In this document: one piece after another, positions 17,073 through 25,548 of the stretch
Position numbering within the stretch: position 1 is the stretch's first letter
Layout: every line of letters starts with the position of its first letter
Assembly (NCBI GenBank): GCA_963789885.1
Contig: CAWBNB010000068.1
Location: forward strand, 1 to 33,155
DNA length: 33,155 nt
Reading direction: 5' to 3'
Origin: DATEDA01 sp963789885
GTDB lineage: Bacteria; Pseudomonadota; Gammaproteobacteria; Burkholderiales; SG8-39
Position numbers and translations under genes: made by a program
Notes under the pieces: generated by a model
Seen by the model: the letters and a program-made list of their open reading frames with translations, nothing else
Databases searched by the model: none
What the model was told of the DNA's origin: nothing

Positions 17073-19080
17073 AGTCCAACATCGCCGCAGCCAGCTCGTC
17101 CGGCCGCTCGAACTGCACCGCGTGTCCGGCGTCGATCTCCATGAAGCGGTTGCCGGGCGAACCGAGCAAGGGCCCGAGGTAGGCGCGGACCTTCTGGTTG
17201 TCGACGATGCGGTCCCCGGCCGCCGTCATCGCGAAGAGGGGTAGCCGGACGCCGAGAATCGCTTCCCAGGAGCGCTCCTGGACCTCGTCCATGACGATCA
17301 CCGACTTGAGGGTGACCTCGGTCGTCTTCAGCGCGTCGGCATCGATGAAGTCCAGTCCGTCCGGCGCTTGCGTGAAGTCGGTGGCCTGCAACGGAATAGG
17401 GGCGAAGGATTCCTCCCGGTCCGGGGCCAGATCGAAGTGGGTAATCAGAGCCTGTGCCACGCGCTCGGTCATGTCGATCACCGAGCGAAACCGCGCGTTC
17501 CAGAACAAGCCCGGCGTGATGAGCAGGAGCGTCGCCAGGTTTCCCTCGTCCTGCAAGCGCTGCGCAGCCACCGCCGCGTATTGGCCGCCCTGGCACCACC
17601 CGGCCAGGTGGATGCGCTCGAAGCGACCGGCGAGCATCCGCAGGTGCTCGACGACGTCCTCGATGCTGCGATCCGCGCTCGCCAGATCGCCGCGCGCGGC
17701 GTTGAGGCCGCAGCCGCGCCGGTCGGGAGCGAAGACGGACAACGTCGAGCGCGCGCGCACGGCGTTGGCGAGCGGACGCTGCCAGGCGGAGTGACTCATG
17801 CCGCCGTGGAGCACCACGAGCACGTCGGGCCCCTTCTCCGGTCCCCAGAGGCGGTAGTGGATGTCGTAGCCGTCGGACATGGCCTGCTTATTCACCGCCT
17901 CCGACTCGGCCCAGGCGCGGCGCGCCGTCCGGCAGGCGAGTCCCCAGCCGGTCGTCCACGCTTGCGGCGCGGTGAGTTGCAGCCCCTCGGTCGTGACCTC
18001 GGCGTAGGGCTGCCGCAGGTCGAGCACGCCCCCGCGGCCCCACTTCAAGCTCGGGCTCGCCGGCTCGCGCTCGACGAGGCGCGAGCCGAAGGCCCCCTCC
18101 TGGGCGGCGAGCCGGTCGCCCGCCGCTGCGGCCACGAGCATCGCTGCACGGGTGAGCACCGATGTCTCGCCCACGTGCGCGCCGATGATGATCGGCCAGC
18201 CCCGCGCGCGCAGCGCCTCGACGAGACGCAGTCCACGGAGCACCCCACCCACTCGCGAGACCTTGAGGTTGGCCATGAAGCGCCCGGGCACGCCGTCGTA
18301 GCGCTCGAGATCTGCCAGCGTACACAGGCTCTCGTCGAGAATGACGGGGACCCCGAGGCTCACGCTGATCCGGCTGTGCAGCTCGACGTCCCGGGGTTTC
18401 ACCGGCTCCTCGACGCCGAAGAGGTCGCAATCGAGCGCTCGCAGGTAGTCCAGTGCGCGATCCGGTGTTTCGGCCCAGAGGTTGTTGGCATCGACCCGCA
18501 CCCGGTGACCAGTCACGCCGTGCCACGCGGTCAGCTCGGCGATGCTGCGGAGCTTCTGCCGGTCGACCTCTAGATCGCCCTCCAGCTTTACCTTGAAGTC
18601 CGTCAGACCGAGGATGCAGTATTGATCGATCAAGAAGCGCGTCTTCCACGGCGCGTCATTGCCGAGCACCGCCGAGTACACGTGGGGTCCGCCCGGCGGC
18701 GCCAGACCGAGCAGCGCCTCGACGCTCTGCCCGCGTTCACGGGCGAAGAGGTCGAGCAGCGCACACTCGACGGCGCACCACACCGAAGGCGAGGCGTCGA
18801 CGGTGGCGGCGTTCTCCGCGAGCCAGACCCGGAGCGCATCGACGCTGATGCAATTGGACTGGATGGGCTCCTGCCATGTGCTCAACCACTGCCTGCACGA
18901 AGCCCGCGTCTCCCCAGTCACGTACGAGCGGGGACAACCCTCGCCGTAACCCCGGTGTGCGCCGCGCGACGCCTCCACCCACAGGCTCTCACCGTGTGTC
19001 CGCGCGGCGGACGCGTGGCGGAAGGTCATTTTGAGCGGGACCCTGAGCTCGGAGAAGTGCAGGCGGACGGGCTGGTTCAT
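17044..19080 (-). CDS. Fusion of enolase-superfamily epimerase/cycloisomerase and Cys-nucleophile alpha/beta hydrolase
   Basis: I start the gene at ATG 19080 (678 residues), where GAGGA precedes it; a longer frame exists but its extra residues look non-coding. Residues 1-385 are a muconate-lactonizing/dipeptide-epimerase-type enolase superfamily member: K163-V-K165 base motif, metal ligands D197 (RVDANN), E224 (GVEEP) and D249 (ILDES), and opposite base K273 (NLKVSR). After a linker, residues 400-675 form an alpha/beta hydrolase with oxyanion loop HGG (425-427), nucleophile elbow GWCQGG with Cys496 in place of Ser, D623 and H653. A Cys nucleophile is typical of dienelactone hydrolases. The chemistry could be epimerisation or lactonisation followed by hydrolysis. 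Both catalytic sets look complete. It diverges from the exporter operon and converges with the GNAT gene. Confidence 0.82.
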   Translation of the reverse strand: MNQPVRLHFSELRVPLKMTFRHASAARTHGESLWVEASRGAHRGYGEGCPRSYVTGETRASCRQWLSTWQEPIQSNCISVDALRVWLAENAATVDASPSVWCAVECALLDLFARERGQSVEALLGLAPPGGPHVYSAVLGNDAPWKTRFLIDQYCILGLTDFKVKLEGDLEVDRQKLRSIAELTAWHGVTGHRVRVDANNLWAETPDRALDYLRALDCDLFGVEEPVKPRDVELHSRISVSLGVPVILDESLCTLADLERYDGVPGRFMANLKVSRVGGVLRGLRLVEALRARGWPIIIGAHVGETSVLTRAAMLVAAAAGDRLAAQEGAFGSRLVEREPASPSLKWGRGGVLDLRQPYAEVTTEGLQLTAPQAWTTGWGLACRTARRAWAESEAVNKQAMSDGYDIHYRLWGPEKGPDVLVVLHGGMSHSAWQRPLANAVRARSTLSVFAPDRRGCGLNAARGDLASADRSIEDVVEHLRMLAGRFERIHLAGWCQGGQYAAVAAQRLQDEGNLATLLLITPGLFWNARFRSVIDMTERVAQALITHFDLAPDREESFAPIPLQATDFTQAPDGLDFIDADALKTTEVTLKSVIVMDEVQERSWEAILGVRLPLFAMTAAGDRIVDNQKVRAYLGPLLGSPGNRFMEIDAGHAVQFERPDELAAAMLDFIRVHGAAS

Positions 19081-19437
19081 CGAATCGTCCTCGGATACGG
19101 CTAGGAATAAGCTTCCAGGGTGGTTTTCGCGGCGGGCCGCGCGGCCGCCGTCGCGAGCTGTGTTCGCTCTGATAGTCTCTTGGCCGCTATTGTCAACGGT
19201 ATCGGGAGGGCGGGCATGAACGGTACGCTTTACTCGCGCGAGACCCGCGGCCTTGCTGAGAAAGTCCGCCTCCCTGCCGGATGGTTGGTCATTTCGCACC
19301 GCTGCATTTCGAGCGCTCGCTCGACGTTCACATGAACGAGCCGCCGATGAACCTTACGCCGGAGCGCACGCTATGAACCGCCCCCTCCGCGAGCACGGCG
19401 GACGACTCAGCGGCGGCCTCGGCTATTCAAGTCTCTC
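19081..19437. promoter_or_regulatory. Divergent intergenic region between the fusion enzyme and the exporter operon
   Basis: These 357 bases separate the minus-strand enolase-hydrolase gene from the plus-strand HlyD gene and should contain promoters for both. I see no gene with a ribosome site. A small palindrome GTTCACATGAAC lies at about 19327-19338 and could be an operator. No TetR regulator, the usual companion of YbhGFSR-type operons, is present in the window. Promoter hexamers are not clear by eye. Confidence 0.35.
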
Positions 19438-20478
19438 ATGACTCCAAGGAAGCCGATCGTTCTCGTCCTTTCGGTCCTGGCAGCCGGCGTGCTCGCTGTC
19501 AGCGCTTGGTGGTACACCCGTGGGAACCAGTCTGCCGCCGACGTCCTGGTGCTGCACGGAAACGTCGACATCCGCCAGGTCGAGCTGGCGTTCAACGCCA
19601 ACGGACGCATCGCCCAGGTGCTGGTCCACGAAGGCGATCGGGTCCGCAAAGGTCAGCTGCTGGCCGCGATCGACACCGCGCGGCTCAGCAGTGCCGTGGC
19701 GGAAGCGCAAGCTCGCGTCGCCGCCCAGCGCGAAGTCGTAGCGCGCCTGGAGGCCGGGTCGCGACCGGAAGAAATCCGCAAGGCCCGTGCCGACGCGGAG
19801 GCTGCGCGGGTCGACGTCAAGAACGCCGAACTCCAATACCAGCGCCAGCAGGAGCTGGTGGCCAAGCACTACGTCTCCCAACAGCAAGTGGACAACGCGC
19901 GTTTCGGGCTGGAAGCGGCGCAGGCGCGGCTCAAGGCAATCGAGGAAGCGCTGCGGCTGGCTGAGCTCGGTCCCCGGGTGGAGGACAAGCGGGCGGCGAA
20001 GGCGACGCTGGCGGCCAACGAGGCGGCGCTCGCTATCGCCCAGCGGGACCTCGCGGAGGGCACGCTCGTGGCGCCCTCGGATGGCGTGATCGAGAATCGC
20101 ATCCTGGAGCCGGGCGACATGGCCTCACCTGCCAAGCCGGCGATCACTCTAGCGCTCACCGATCCGCTATGGGTGCGGACCTACGTGCCCGAGGCGGACC
20201 TCGGCAAGCTCCGGATCGGCGGCAGCGCCGAGATCGCGACCGACAGCTATCCCGACGCGCGGTACGGAGGTTGGGTCGGATTCATTTCCCCCACTGCCGA
20301 GTTCACGCCCAAGTCCGTCGAAACGCAGGAGGTGCGTACGACGCTGGTGTACCAGGTGCGCGTGTTCGTCTGCAACCCGCGAAACGAGCTGCGACTGGGC
20401 ATGCCCGCGACCGTGCGCATTCGCCTGAACCAGCCGGCGGCGCCGGCCGGCGCCAATCGGTGCCCGGAGGAACGCTGA
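19438..20478 (+). CDS. HlyD/YbhG-family periplasmic adaptor (membrane fusion protein)
   Basis: This 346-residue adaptor links an inner-membrane ABC exporter to the outer membrane. It has an N-terminal membrane anchor (residues 6-27), a biotinyl-lipoyl half with VELAFNANGRIAQVLVHEGD and VRKGQLLAAID, a long coiled-coil hairpin (about 75-190, with AEAQARVAAQREVVARLEAG and YVSQQQVDNARFGLEAAQAR), then the second lipoyl half TLVAPSDGVIENRILEPGD and a beta-barrel domain. This order matches YbhG. ATG 19438 is the first start in frame. Its end overlaps the ATPase gene. Together with the next three genes it forms a complete YbhGFSR-like efflux operon. Confidence 0.9.
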   Translation: MTPRKPIVLVLSVLAAGVLAVSAWWYTRGNQSAADVLVLHGNVDIRQVELAFNANGRIAQVLVHEGDRVRKGQLLAAIDTARLSSAVAEAQARVAAQREVVARLEAGSRPEEIRKARADAEAARVDVKNAELQYQRQQELVAKHYVSQQQVDNARFGLEAAQARLKAIEEALRLAELGPRVEDKRAAKATLAANEAALAIAQRDLAEGTLVAPSDGVIENRILEPGDMASPAKPAITLALTDPLWVRTYVPEADLGKLRIGGSAEIATDSYPDARYGGWVGFISPTAEFTPKSVETQEVRTTLVYQVRVFVCNPRNELRLGMPATVRIRLNQPAAPAGANRCPEER

Positions 20479-22244
20479 ACGCTTTCGCTAGGGGCGAGTT
20501 TGCGCTTGAAGCGCGGGGCGTCTCCAAGCGGTTTCTCGCTCCCGGACGGGAGATCGAGGCGCTGCGCGACGTCAGCCTGCGGGTGCGTCACGGCAACGTG
20601 ACCGGTCTGATCGGACCCGATGGCGCCGGCAAGACCACGCTGATGCGGGTCGCCGCCGGGCTACTGGTACAGGACGCGGGCAGCCTCCGAGTCCTCGGGC
20701 TGGACGCGACCCGCGATGCGTTGGCGGTTCAGGCCAGCCTCGGTTACATGCCACAGCGATTCGGGCTGTATGAAGATCTCAGCGTCCAGGAAAACCTCGA
20801 CCTGTACGCCGACCTCCAGGGTGTGCTGGCCGCGGCGCGCCCCGAGCGCTACCGCGAACTGCTGCACATGACCGGGCTCGGTCCGTTCACCCGCCGGCTT
20901 GCCGGGCGCCTCTCCGGCGGCATGAAGCAAAAGCTCGGGCTGGCCTGCACCCTGGTGCGGGCGCCGCGTCTGCTGCTCCTCGACGAGCCGACCGTCGGCG
21001 TCGATCCGGTGTCGCGGCGCGAGCTGTGGGCGATCGTCTATCGCCTGGTGGAGGAGGAGGGCATGAGCGTCGTTCTTTCGACCGCCTATCTCGACGAGGC
21101 CGAGCGCTGCGCCGAGGTGATCCTGCTGCACGAAGGCCGCGTGCTGGACCAGGGCACGCCCGGCGCGTTGAGCGCGCGGGTGAAAGGTCGCAGCTTCACC
21201 CTCACCGCTCCGGGGTGGCGCAGTCGCGACCTCCAGGCGGTGCTCGCCGACCGGCCCGGGGTCGTCGACGCGGTGGTGCAGGGCGATCGCATCCGGCTGG
21301 TCATGGCGGAGGCGGCCGGGCCCGACCTCGAGGCGCTGCTGCCGGGTGTGCCCGAGGTCTCGCTCACCCCGGTGGCGCCGCGCTTCGAGGACGAGTTCGT
21401 CAGCCTGCTGCGCCAGCGCCGCGCCGCGGCGCAACCGCCGAACGAAAGCGCGGTTGCGCCCACGCGAAGCACCACCGCCACCGAGGAAACGGTCATCGAA
21501 GTGCACGGGCTCAAGCGCCGCTTCGGCGACTTCTACGCCGTCGATGGCATCAGCTTCGAGGTGCACCGGGGCGAGATCTTCGGCCTGCTGGGCGCCAACG
21601 GCGCTGGCAAATCGACCACGTTCCGCATGCTGTGCGGGTTGCTGCCCGTCAGCGAGGGTACGCTACGGGTAGCCGGCCTCGATCTGCGATACGCCGCGGC
21701 CGCGGCCCGTGCGCGAATCGGCTACATGTCGCAAAAGTTCTCCCTGTACGGCAACCTGAGCGTGCGCCAGAACCTGGAGTTCTTCTCCAGCACCTACGGA
21801 CTGACCGGCATCGAGCGCAACGCCAGGATGGCGTGGGCCCTCGGCGAATTCGAGCTCGCCCCCTTCGCGGACCAGATGAGCGGCGAGCTGCCGCTCGGCT
21901 ACAAGCAGCGCCTGGCCATCGCCTGCGCATTGATGCACCGGCCCGACATCCTGTTCCTCGACGAGCCCACTTCCGGCGTCGATCCCCTGGCCCGCCGCGA
22001 GTTCTGGCGGCGCATCAACACGCTGGCGGGCAGCGGGGTGACGGTCATGGTGACGACCCATTTCATGGAGGAAGCCGAGTACTGCGACCGGCTGGCGATC
22101 ATGGCCGCCGGCCGCATCCTGGCGATCGGTCGCCCGGCCGAGATCAAGACCCGGGTTCGCGGGCGCGAGGCGCCCGAGCCGACCATGGAGGACGCGTTCA
22201 TTCGCCTCACCGAGCAGGCGGCCACGGCCGGAGCCGCGGCATGA
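20460..22244 (+). CDS. Double ABC ATPase of a YbhF-like exporter
   Basis: The product is about 594 residues with two nucleotide-binding domains in tandem. NBD1 has Walker A GPDGAGKTT, signature RLSGGMKQK and Walker B LLLLDEPTVGVDP; its switch region reads VVLSTAYLDEAERC, with Tyr where the H-loop His is normally found. NBD2 has GANGAGKST, a Q-loop YMSQKFSLYGNLS, an altered signature MSGELPLGYKQR, Walker B ILFLDEPTSGVDP and a normal VTTHFMEEAEYC. The degenerate NBD1 switch and atypical NBD2 signature imply one main hydrolysis site. GTG 20460 is the only standard start, but a GGAGG site at 20466 suits CTG 20475, which overlaps the HlyD stop; the true start is uncertain. The stop overlaps the next ATG. 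Confidence 0.9.
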   Translation: MPGGTLNAFARGEFALEARGVSKRFLAPGREIEALRDVSLRVRHGNVTGLIGPDGAGKTTLMRVAAGLLVQDAGSLRVLGLDATRDALAVQASLGYMPQRFGLYEDLSVQENLDLYADLQGVLAAARPERYRELLHMTGLGPFTRRLAGRLSGGMKQKLGLACTLVRAPRLLLLDEPTVGVDPVSRRELWAIVYRLVEEEGMSVVLSTAYLDEAERCAEVILLHEGRVLDQGTPGALSARVKGRSFTLTAPGWRSRDLQAVLADRPGVVDAVVQGDRIRLVMAEAAGPDLEALLPGVPEVSLTPVAPRFEDEFVSLLRQRRAAAQPPNESAVAPTRSTTATEETVIEVHGLKRRFGDFYAVDGISFEVHRGEIFGLLGANGAGKSTTFRMLCGLLPVSEGTLRVAGLDLRYAAAAARARIGYMSQKFSLYGNLSVRQNLEFFSSTYGLTGIERNARMAWALGEFELAPFADQMSGELPLGYKQRLAIACALMHRPDILFLDEPTSGVDPLARREFWRRINTLAGSGVTVMVTTHFMEEAEYCDRLAIMAAGRILAIGRPAEIKTRVRGREAPEPTMEDAFIRLTEQAATAGAAA

Positions 22245-23392
22245 TCCACCCTCACGTGACGACTTCCGCCCGCGGCGGGCGCTGGATGCGGCTGCGCGGC
22301 CTGGTGCGCAAGGAATTTCTGCAGATCGTGCGCGATCCGAGCAGCATCGCCATCGCCTTCGTGATGCCGGTGTTCCTGCTGCTGCTGTTCGGCTACGGCG
22401 TGTCGCTGGACGCCGAGAACGTGGCGGTGGCGGTGGTGGTCGAGCAGCCCAGCGCCGACACCGCCGACTTCGTGGCCTCGCTGCAGGGCTCCAAGTACTT
22501 CGCCGCGCGTCCGATGCCCTCTATGACGCAGGCGGTGGAGGCTCTCGTGGCCGCGGACGTGGACGCCATCGTGCATCTGCGCGCAAACTTCGGCGAACGC
22601 TTGCGGCGCGCCGACGGCGCACCGATCCAGCTGATCGTCAACGGAGTCAACGCCAACAACGCACGCATCGTCGCGGGCTACGTCGAGGGCGCCTGGACCA
22701 ACTGGCTCGGCCGGCGCGCCCGGGCCCAGGGCTTGGGCCTCGACACGCCGGTCGTGGTGGAGCAGCGGGTGTGGTTCAACAGCGAGCTGCGCAGCCGCAA
22801 CTACCTGGTGCCGGGTCTGGTCGTGGTCATCATGACGCTGATCGGCGCGTTGCTCACGGCGATGGTCATGGCGCGCGAGCACGAGCGGGGGACCCTGGAA
22901 GCGCTGCTGGTCACCCCGACCACGGTCGGCGAGCTGCTGCTCGGCAAGCTGATTCCCTATTTTCTGCTCGGCACCGGCGGCATGCTGCTGTCGGTGGCGA
23001 TGGCGGTGGGCCTGTTCGGCGTGCCGCTGCGGGGCTCGTTCTGGCTGCTGTTCGCCACCTCGTCGCTGTTCCTGCTGGTGGCGCTGGGAATGGGGCTCGC
23101 AATCTCGACCGTCGCCAGGAGCCAGTTCGTCGCCGGCCAGGTGGCCATCACCACCACCTTCCTGCCGGCGTTCCTGCTGTCCGGGTTCATCTTCGACATC
23201 GGTAGCATGCCGACCGTGGTGCAGGCCATCACCCACCTCGTCGCCGCGCGCTATTTCGTTGCGATCGTCGACAGTCTGTTCCTGGCGGGGAACGTGTGGT
23301 CGGTGATCCTGCCGAACGCGCTCGCGCTGGTAGTGATGGCGGCGGTGTTCCTGGGGATCACCTGGCGCAAGACCCGCAAGCGGCTCGACTGA
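22241..23392 (+). CDS. ABC-2 type exporter permease (YbhS-like)
   Basis: This 383-residue inner-membrane permease is the first of two in the exporter. It has the typical RKEFLQIVRDPSSIAIAFVM start with TM1, a large periplasmic domain (about 60-185), then five TM helices. EHERGTLEALLVTPTTVGEL is the coupling helix motif of ABC-2 permeases and LLSGFIFDIGSMPTVVQAIT is the conserved re-entrant region. ATG 22241 overlaps the ATPase stop (ATGA). It is intact. The partner permease starts six bases downstream. Confidence 0.93.
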   Translation: MIHPHVTTSARGGRWMRLRGLVRKEFLQIVRDPSSIAIAFVMPVFLLLLFGYGVSLDAENVAVAVVVEQPSADTADFVASLQGSKYFAARPMPSMTQAVEALVAADVDAIVHLRANFGERLRRADGAPIQLIVNGVNANNARIVAGYVEGAWTNWLGRRARAQGLGLDTPVVVEQRVWFNSELRSRNYLVPGLVVVIMTLIGALLTAMVMAREHERGTLEALLVTPTTVGELLLGKLIPYFLLGTGGMLLSVAMAVGLFGVPLRGSFWLLFATSSLFLLVALGMGLAISTVARSQFVAGQVAITTTFLPAFLLSGFIFDIGSMPTVVQAITHLVAARYFVAIVDSLFLAGNVWSVILPNALALVVMAAVFLGITWRKTRKRLD

Positions 23393-23398
23393 GGCCCC

Positions 23399-24509
23399 AT
23401 GTGGAACCGCGTTCGCGCCCTCGTGCGCAAGGAATTCATCGCCATATTGAAGGACCCCAGGAGCCGCTTCGTGCTGATCGTGCCGCCCATGATCCAGCTG
23501 CTGGTGTTCGGCTACGCGGCCACCTTCGATCTCGACCGGATTCCCTATGCGGTGTACAACGAAGACGGCGGCGCCGCCTCACGCGAGCTGCTGGCGGCGT
23601 TTCAGGGTTCGCCCCATTTTCGCCGGGTGGCGACGCTGTCGGCGATGCACGAGATCGCGCCGCTGGTTGACGCGCGGGATGTTGTGCTGGTGCTTCATGT
23701 CCAGCCGCAGTTCAGCCGTCGGATGCTATCCGGGCAGCCCGCCCCGCTGCAGGTGATCGTGGACGGGCGCAACTCGAATACTGCCCTGATCGCGCTGAAC
23801 TACGTGCGCACCGTCGTCACGACCTTCAACGAGGACCGCATGGCCGCGCGCGGATCGCCCTCTCTGCCGGCACGGCTTGAGACGCGCGCCTGGTTCAACC
23901 CCAACCTGGAGAGCCGCTGGTTCTTCATTCCCGGAATCATCGGCGTCATCACGCTGCTGGTGACCATGCTGACCACTGCGCTCTCGGTGGCGCGCGAGCG
24001 CGAGCAGGGCACCTTCGACCAGCTGCTGGTCACGCCGTTGCGGCCAGTCGAGATCCTGGTGGGCAAGGCGCTGCCGGGTTTCCTGATCGGCATCGTCGAG
24101 GCGACCCTAATCCTGCTCGTGGCCACCCTGTGGTTCCGATGTCCCGCTGGTGGGCAGCCTCGCGACGCTCTACGCCGGCCTGGCCCTGTTCCTGCTGTCG
24201 GCGGTGGGCATGGGCCTCCTGATCTCGTCGCTGGCGGTCACCCAGCAGCAAGGGCTGCTGGGGGCGTTCCTGTTCATGGTGCCGGCGGTGATCCTCTCGG
24301 GCTTCGCCACGCCCATCGCCAACATGCCGAAGCTCGTCCAGCACATCACGCTGCTCGACCCGCTGCGCTATTTCCTGGTGATCCTGCGCAAGACCTTCCT
24401 CGAGGGCGCGTCGTTGCCGGCGCTGATCCACGAGTTCTGGCCGATGGCGCTGATCGGCCTCGTCAGTCTGTCGCTCGCCGGCTGGCTGTTCCGCCATCGA
24501 ATGTACTGA
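23399..24509 (+). pseudogene. ABC-2 type exporter permease (YbhR-like), one frameshift
   Basis: This is the second exporter permease, about 369 residues if restored. It starts at ATG 23399 with RALVRKEFIAILKDPRSRFV and keeps the coupling motif EREQGTFDQLLVTPLRPVEI. The frame then breaks at about 24138: frame 2 reads VATLWFR then nonsense, while frame 0 continues PLVGSLATLYAGLALFLLSA to RHRMY and TGA 24507. The original was probably TTCCG-GTCCCG; one extra A explains the shift exactly (1,111 bases in total). Because everything else is conserved, a sequencing or assembly error is possible. If real, the exporter lacks half of its membrane domain. A decayed integrase begins about 30 bases after the stop. 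Confidence 0.88.
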
Positions 24510-24537
24510 CGCTGGTCGTCGCGCCGGTCGCTGGCCG

Positions 24538-24970
24538 TTGGTCAGTGGAAAGCGGGGCAACAAGCCCGCCACGGCCAACCGCTGCCTCGCGACGATCCGC
24601 AGCGTCCTGCGGCTCGCCCGCGACGAATGGCAGCGGATCGACAACCTCCCGAAGATCCGCGGGCTGCCGAGCTTCGGAGATCACCGGCTTGGAGTGGAGC
24701 AGGGTGGACCTGCAGCGCGGGACCGCCTGGCTCAACCACACCAAGAACGGAACGCCGCGAGGCGTACCGCTGAACGAGGACGCGGTGGCCGTGCTGGAGG
24801 CGGAACGAGGCAAGCACGCGCGCTAGTCGCCGGTGATGGTCGACCGCTACGCGAAGTTTGCAACCGAGCATCTCGCGGTTGCCGCGGCACGGATCGAGAC
24901 TGATCGGCGTAGGGAAAACGTAGGGAAAGTTCTACGTTTTCCCTACGGTCGGGAAACGAAAACGGCCTAG
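24538..24970 (+). pseudogene. Tyrosine recombinase (phage-type integrase), internally deleted
   Basis: Three pieces of one integrase remain in order. NKPATANRCLATIRSVLRLA with RDEWQRIDNLPKIRG (frame 1, 24550-24665) is the core-binding domain. ITGLEWSRVDLQRGTAWLNH, TKNGTPRGVPLNEDAVAVLE and AERGKHAR (frame 2, about 24680-24826) are the start of the catalytic domain. MVDRYAKFATEHLAVAAARI (24836-24970) is the C-terminal tail containing the nucleophile Tyr. The first catalytic Arg and the H-x-x-R region are gone. It lies immediately left of junction B in the usual int-next-to-tRNA arrangement, so it probably drove integration at tRNA-Asn before decaying. Confidence 0.82.
24908..24947. repeat. Perfect 16-bp inverted repeat in the integrase 3' end
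   Basis: Arms CGTAGGGAAAACGTAG (24908-24923) and CTACGTTTTCCCTACG (24932-24947) are exact reverse complements around an 8-base loop. The right arm motif TACGTTTTCCCTACG also occurs in the shared repeats at 27854-27868 and 30365-30379. Such repeats near an integrase end are candidates for recombinase arm-binding sites, which is inference. Confidence 0.8.
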
Positions 24971-24993
24971 CGCATCGCTAAGCCGTTGTGTTT
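24961..24993 (+). terminator. Hairpin after the integrase remnant, possible terminator
   Basis: AACGGCCTAGCG (24961-24972) pairs with CGCTAAGCCGTT (24976-24987) with one mismatch and a CAT loop, followed by GTGTTT. The hairpin overlaps the integrase stop codon and the T-tract is short, so termination strength is doubtful. Confidence 0.45.
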
Positions 24994-24995
24994 GC

Positions 24996-25134
24996 TGGCT
25001 CCCCGAGGAGGGATCGAACCTCCGACCTGCGGATTAACAGCGGGGTATCGCTAACCTAAGTTGTTGTTTTCGGCCCGCCCTCACTCGCCGAAACGTGGGG
25101 AGAACCGCGGAGTTCCTCACGTTTTCTCCACGTT
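24996..25134 (-). repeat. Junction copy B: tRNA-Asn(GTT) 3' half plus 93-bp shared core
   Basis: Bases 25040 to 24996 on the minus strand are the same tRNA-Asn 3' half as copy A, including encoded CCA, but the T-stem is GGAGG/CCTCC instead of GTAGG/CCTAC. From 25040 a shared core follows; I count 84 of 93 bases identical to copies C and D, all nine differences lying in the last 43 bases. The core contains TTCGGC-N12-GCCGAA and, further right, a second weak inverted repeat. A toxin remnant follows, as an intact toxin-antitoxin pair follows copy C. Confidence 0.88.
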
Positions 25135-25174
25135 CATTCCGGCGGGGAGTCGGGGCGCTTTCTTTGGCTGCGTA

Positions 25175-25339
25175 GGCGAGATCGCCCGCGCAATTTCCCT
25201 GATTCGCGAACACCCTGATCCGGGTTCGCCGTTAGGCGCTTCACGGCGACGGATGCTCGTCGGGCGGTTCCCATACGCGATCGTTTACCGCAGAGATCCC
25301 AACTCCGTCGTGATCGTGGCCGTTGCTCACCAGAGCCGG
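25175..25339 (+). pseudogene. RelE/ParE-type toxin remnant beside junction B
   Basis: The frame reads GEIARAISLIREHPDPGSPL, then RRRMLVGRFPYAIVYRRDPN and SVVIVAVAHQSR. This matches about residues 34-88 of the intact toxin at 28172 nearly word for word. The first third of the toxin and the whole antitoxin are missing: the promoter-proximal GCTGCGTA that precedes the antitoxin in copy C is here joined directly to GGCGAG of the toxin. The C-terminus is replaced by the start of a long inverted repeat at 25335. Confidence 0.85.
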
Positions 25340-25459
25340 TTTACGTCCCGGGACGTGGTGTACGAGGGAATGCCGGGATCAGCGCTTCGCTTCGCCTACG
25401 GCTCCGCTCCGCCGATCCCGACGATCCTTCGTACACCACATCCAGGGACGCGAACCGGC
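25335..25459. repeat. 125-bp imperfect inverted repeat (hairpin or MITE-like)
   Basis: The left arm 25335-25380 and the right arm 25414-25459 are reverse complements with about eight mismatches in 46 positions, including shared GTGGTGTACGA and CGGGATC blocks, around a 33-base loop. Both arms read outward to GCCGGTT. It truncates the toxin remnant. No transposase or target duplication is obvious. Confidence 0.75.
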
Positions 25460-25492
25460 GCTGTCACCAGACCAGCTAGAGAAGCGTGAAAG

Positions 25493-25548
25493 TGGTGCCC
25501 CCGGCCTCGATTCGAACGGGCCGCCTCCTGCTTACTAGGCAGGCGCTA
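25493..25548 (-). repeat. tRNA-like 3' remnant (Thr-type anticodon loop)
   Basis: On the minus strand this reads an intact anticodon arm CCTGC-CTAGTAA-GCAGG (anticodon AGU), a degenerate T-arm around TTCGAAT, acceptor GGGGGC, A and an encoded CCA. There is no D-arm or 5' acceptor, and the T-stem has mismatches. The stop codon of the monooxygenase gene lies in the anticodon loop. It looks like another displaced tRNA 3' end rather than a functional tRNA. Confidence 0.55.

Noticed and set aside
17044..19299. A longer start (19299) for the enolase-hydrolase fusion
   Set aside because: The extra 73 residues are Arg-rich with no family resemblance, whereas ATG 19080 has a ribosome site and begins directly with the first strand of the enolase domain.
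25061..25489. An intact toxin gene of 142 codons beside junction B
   Set aside because: Only 55 or so internal residues match the toxin; the start lies in the repeat core and the end runs through the inverted repeat.
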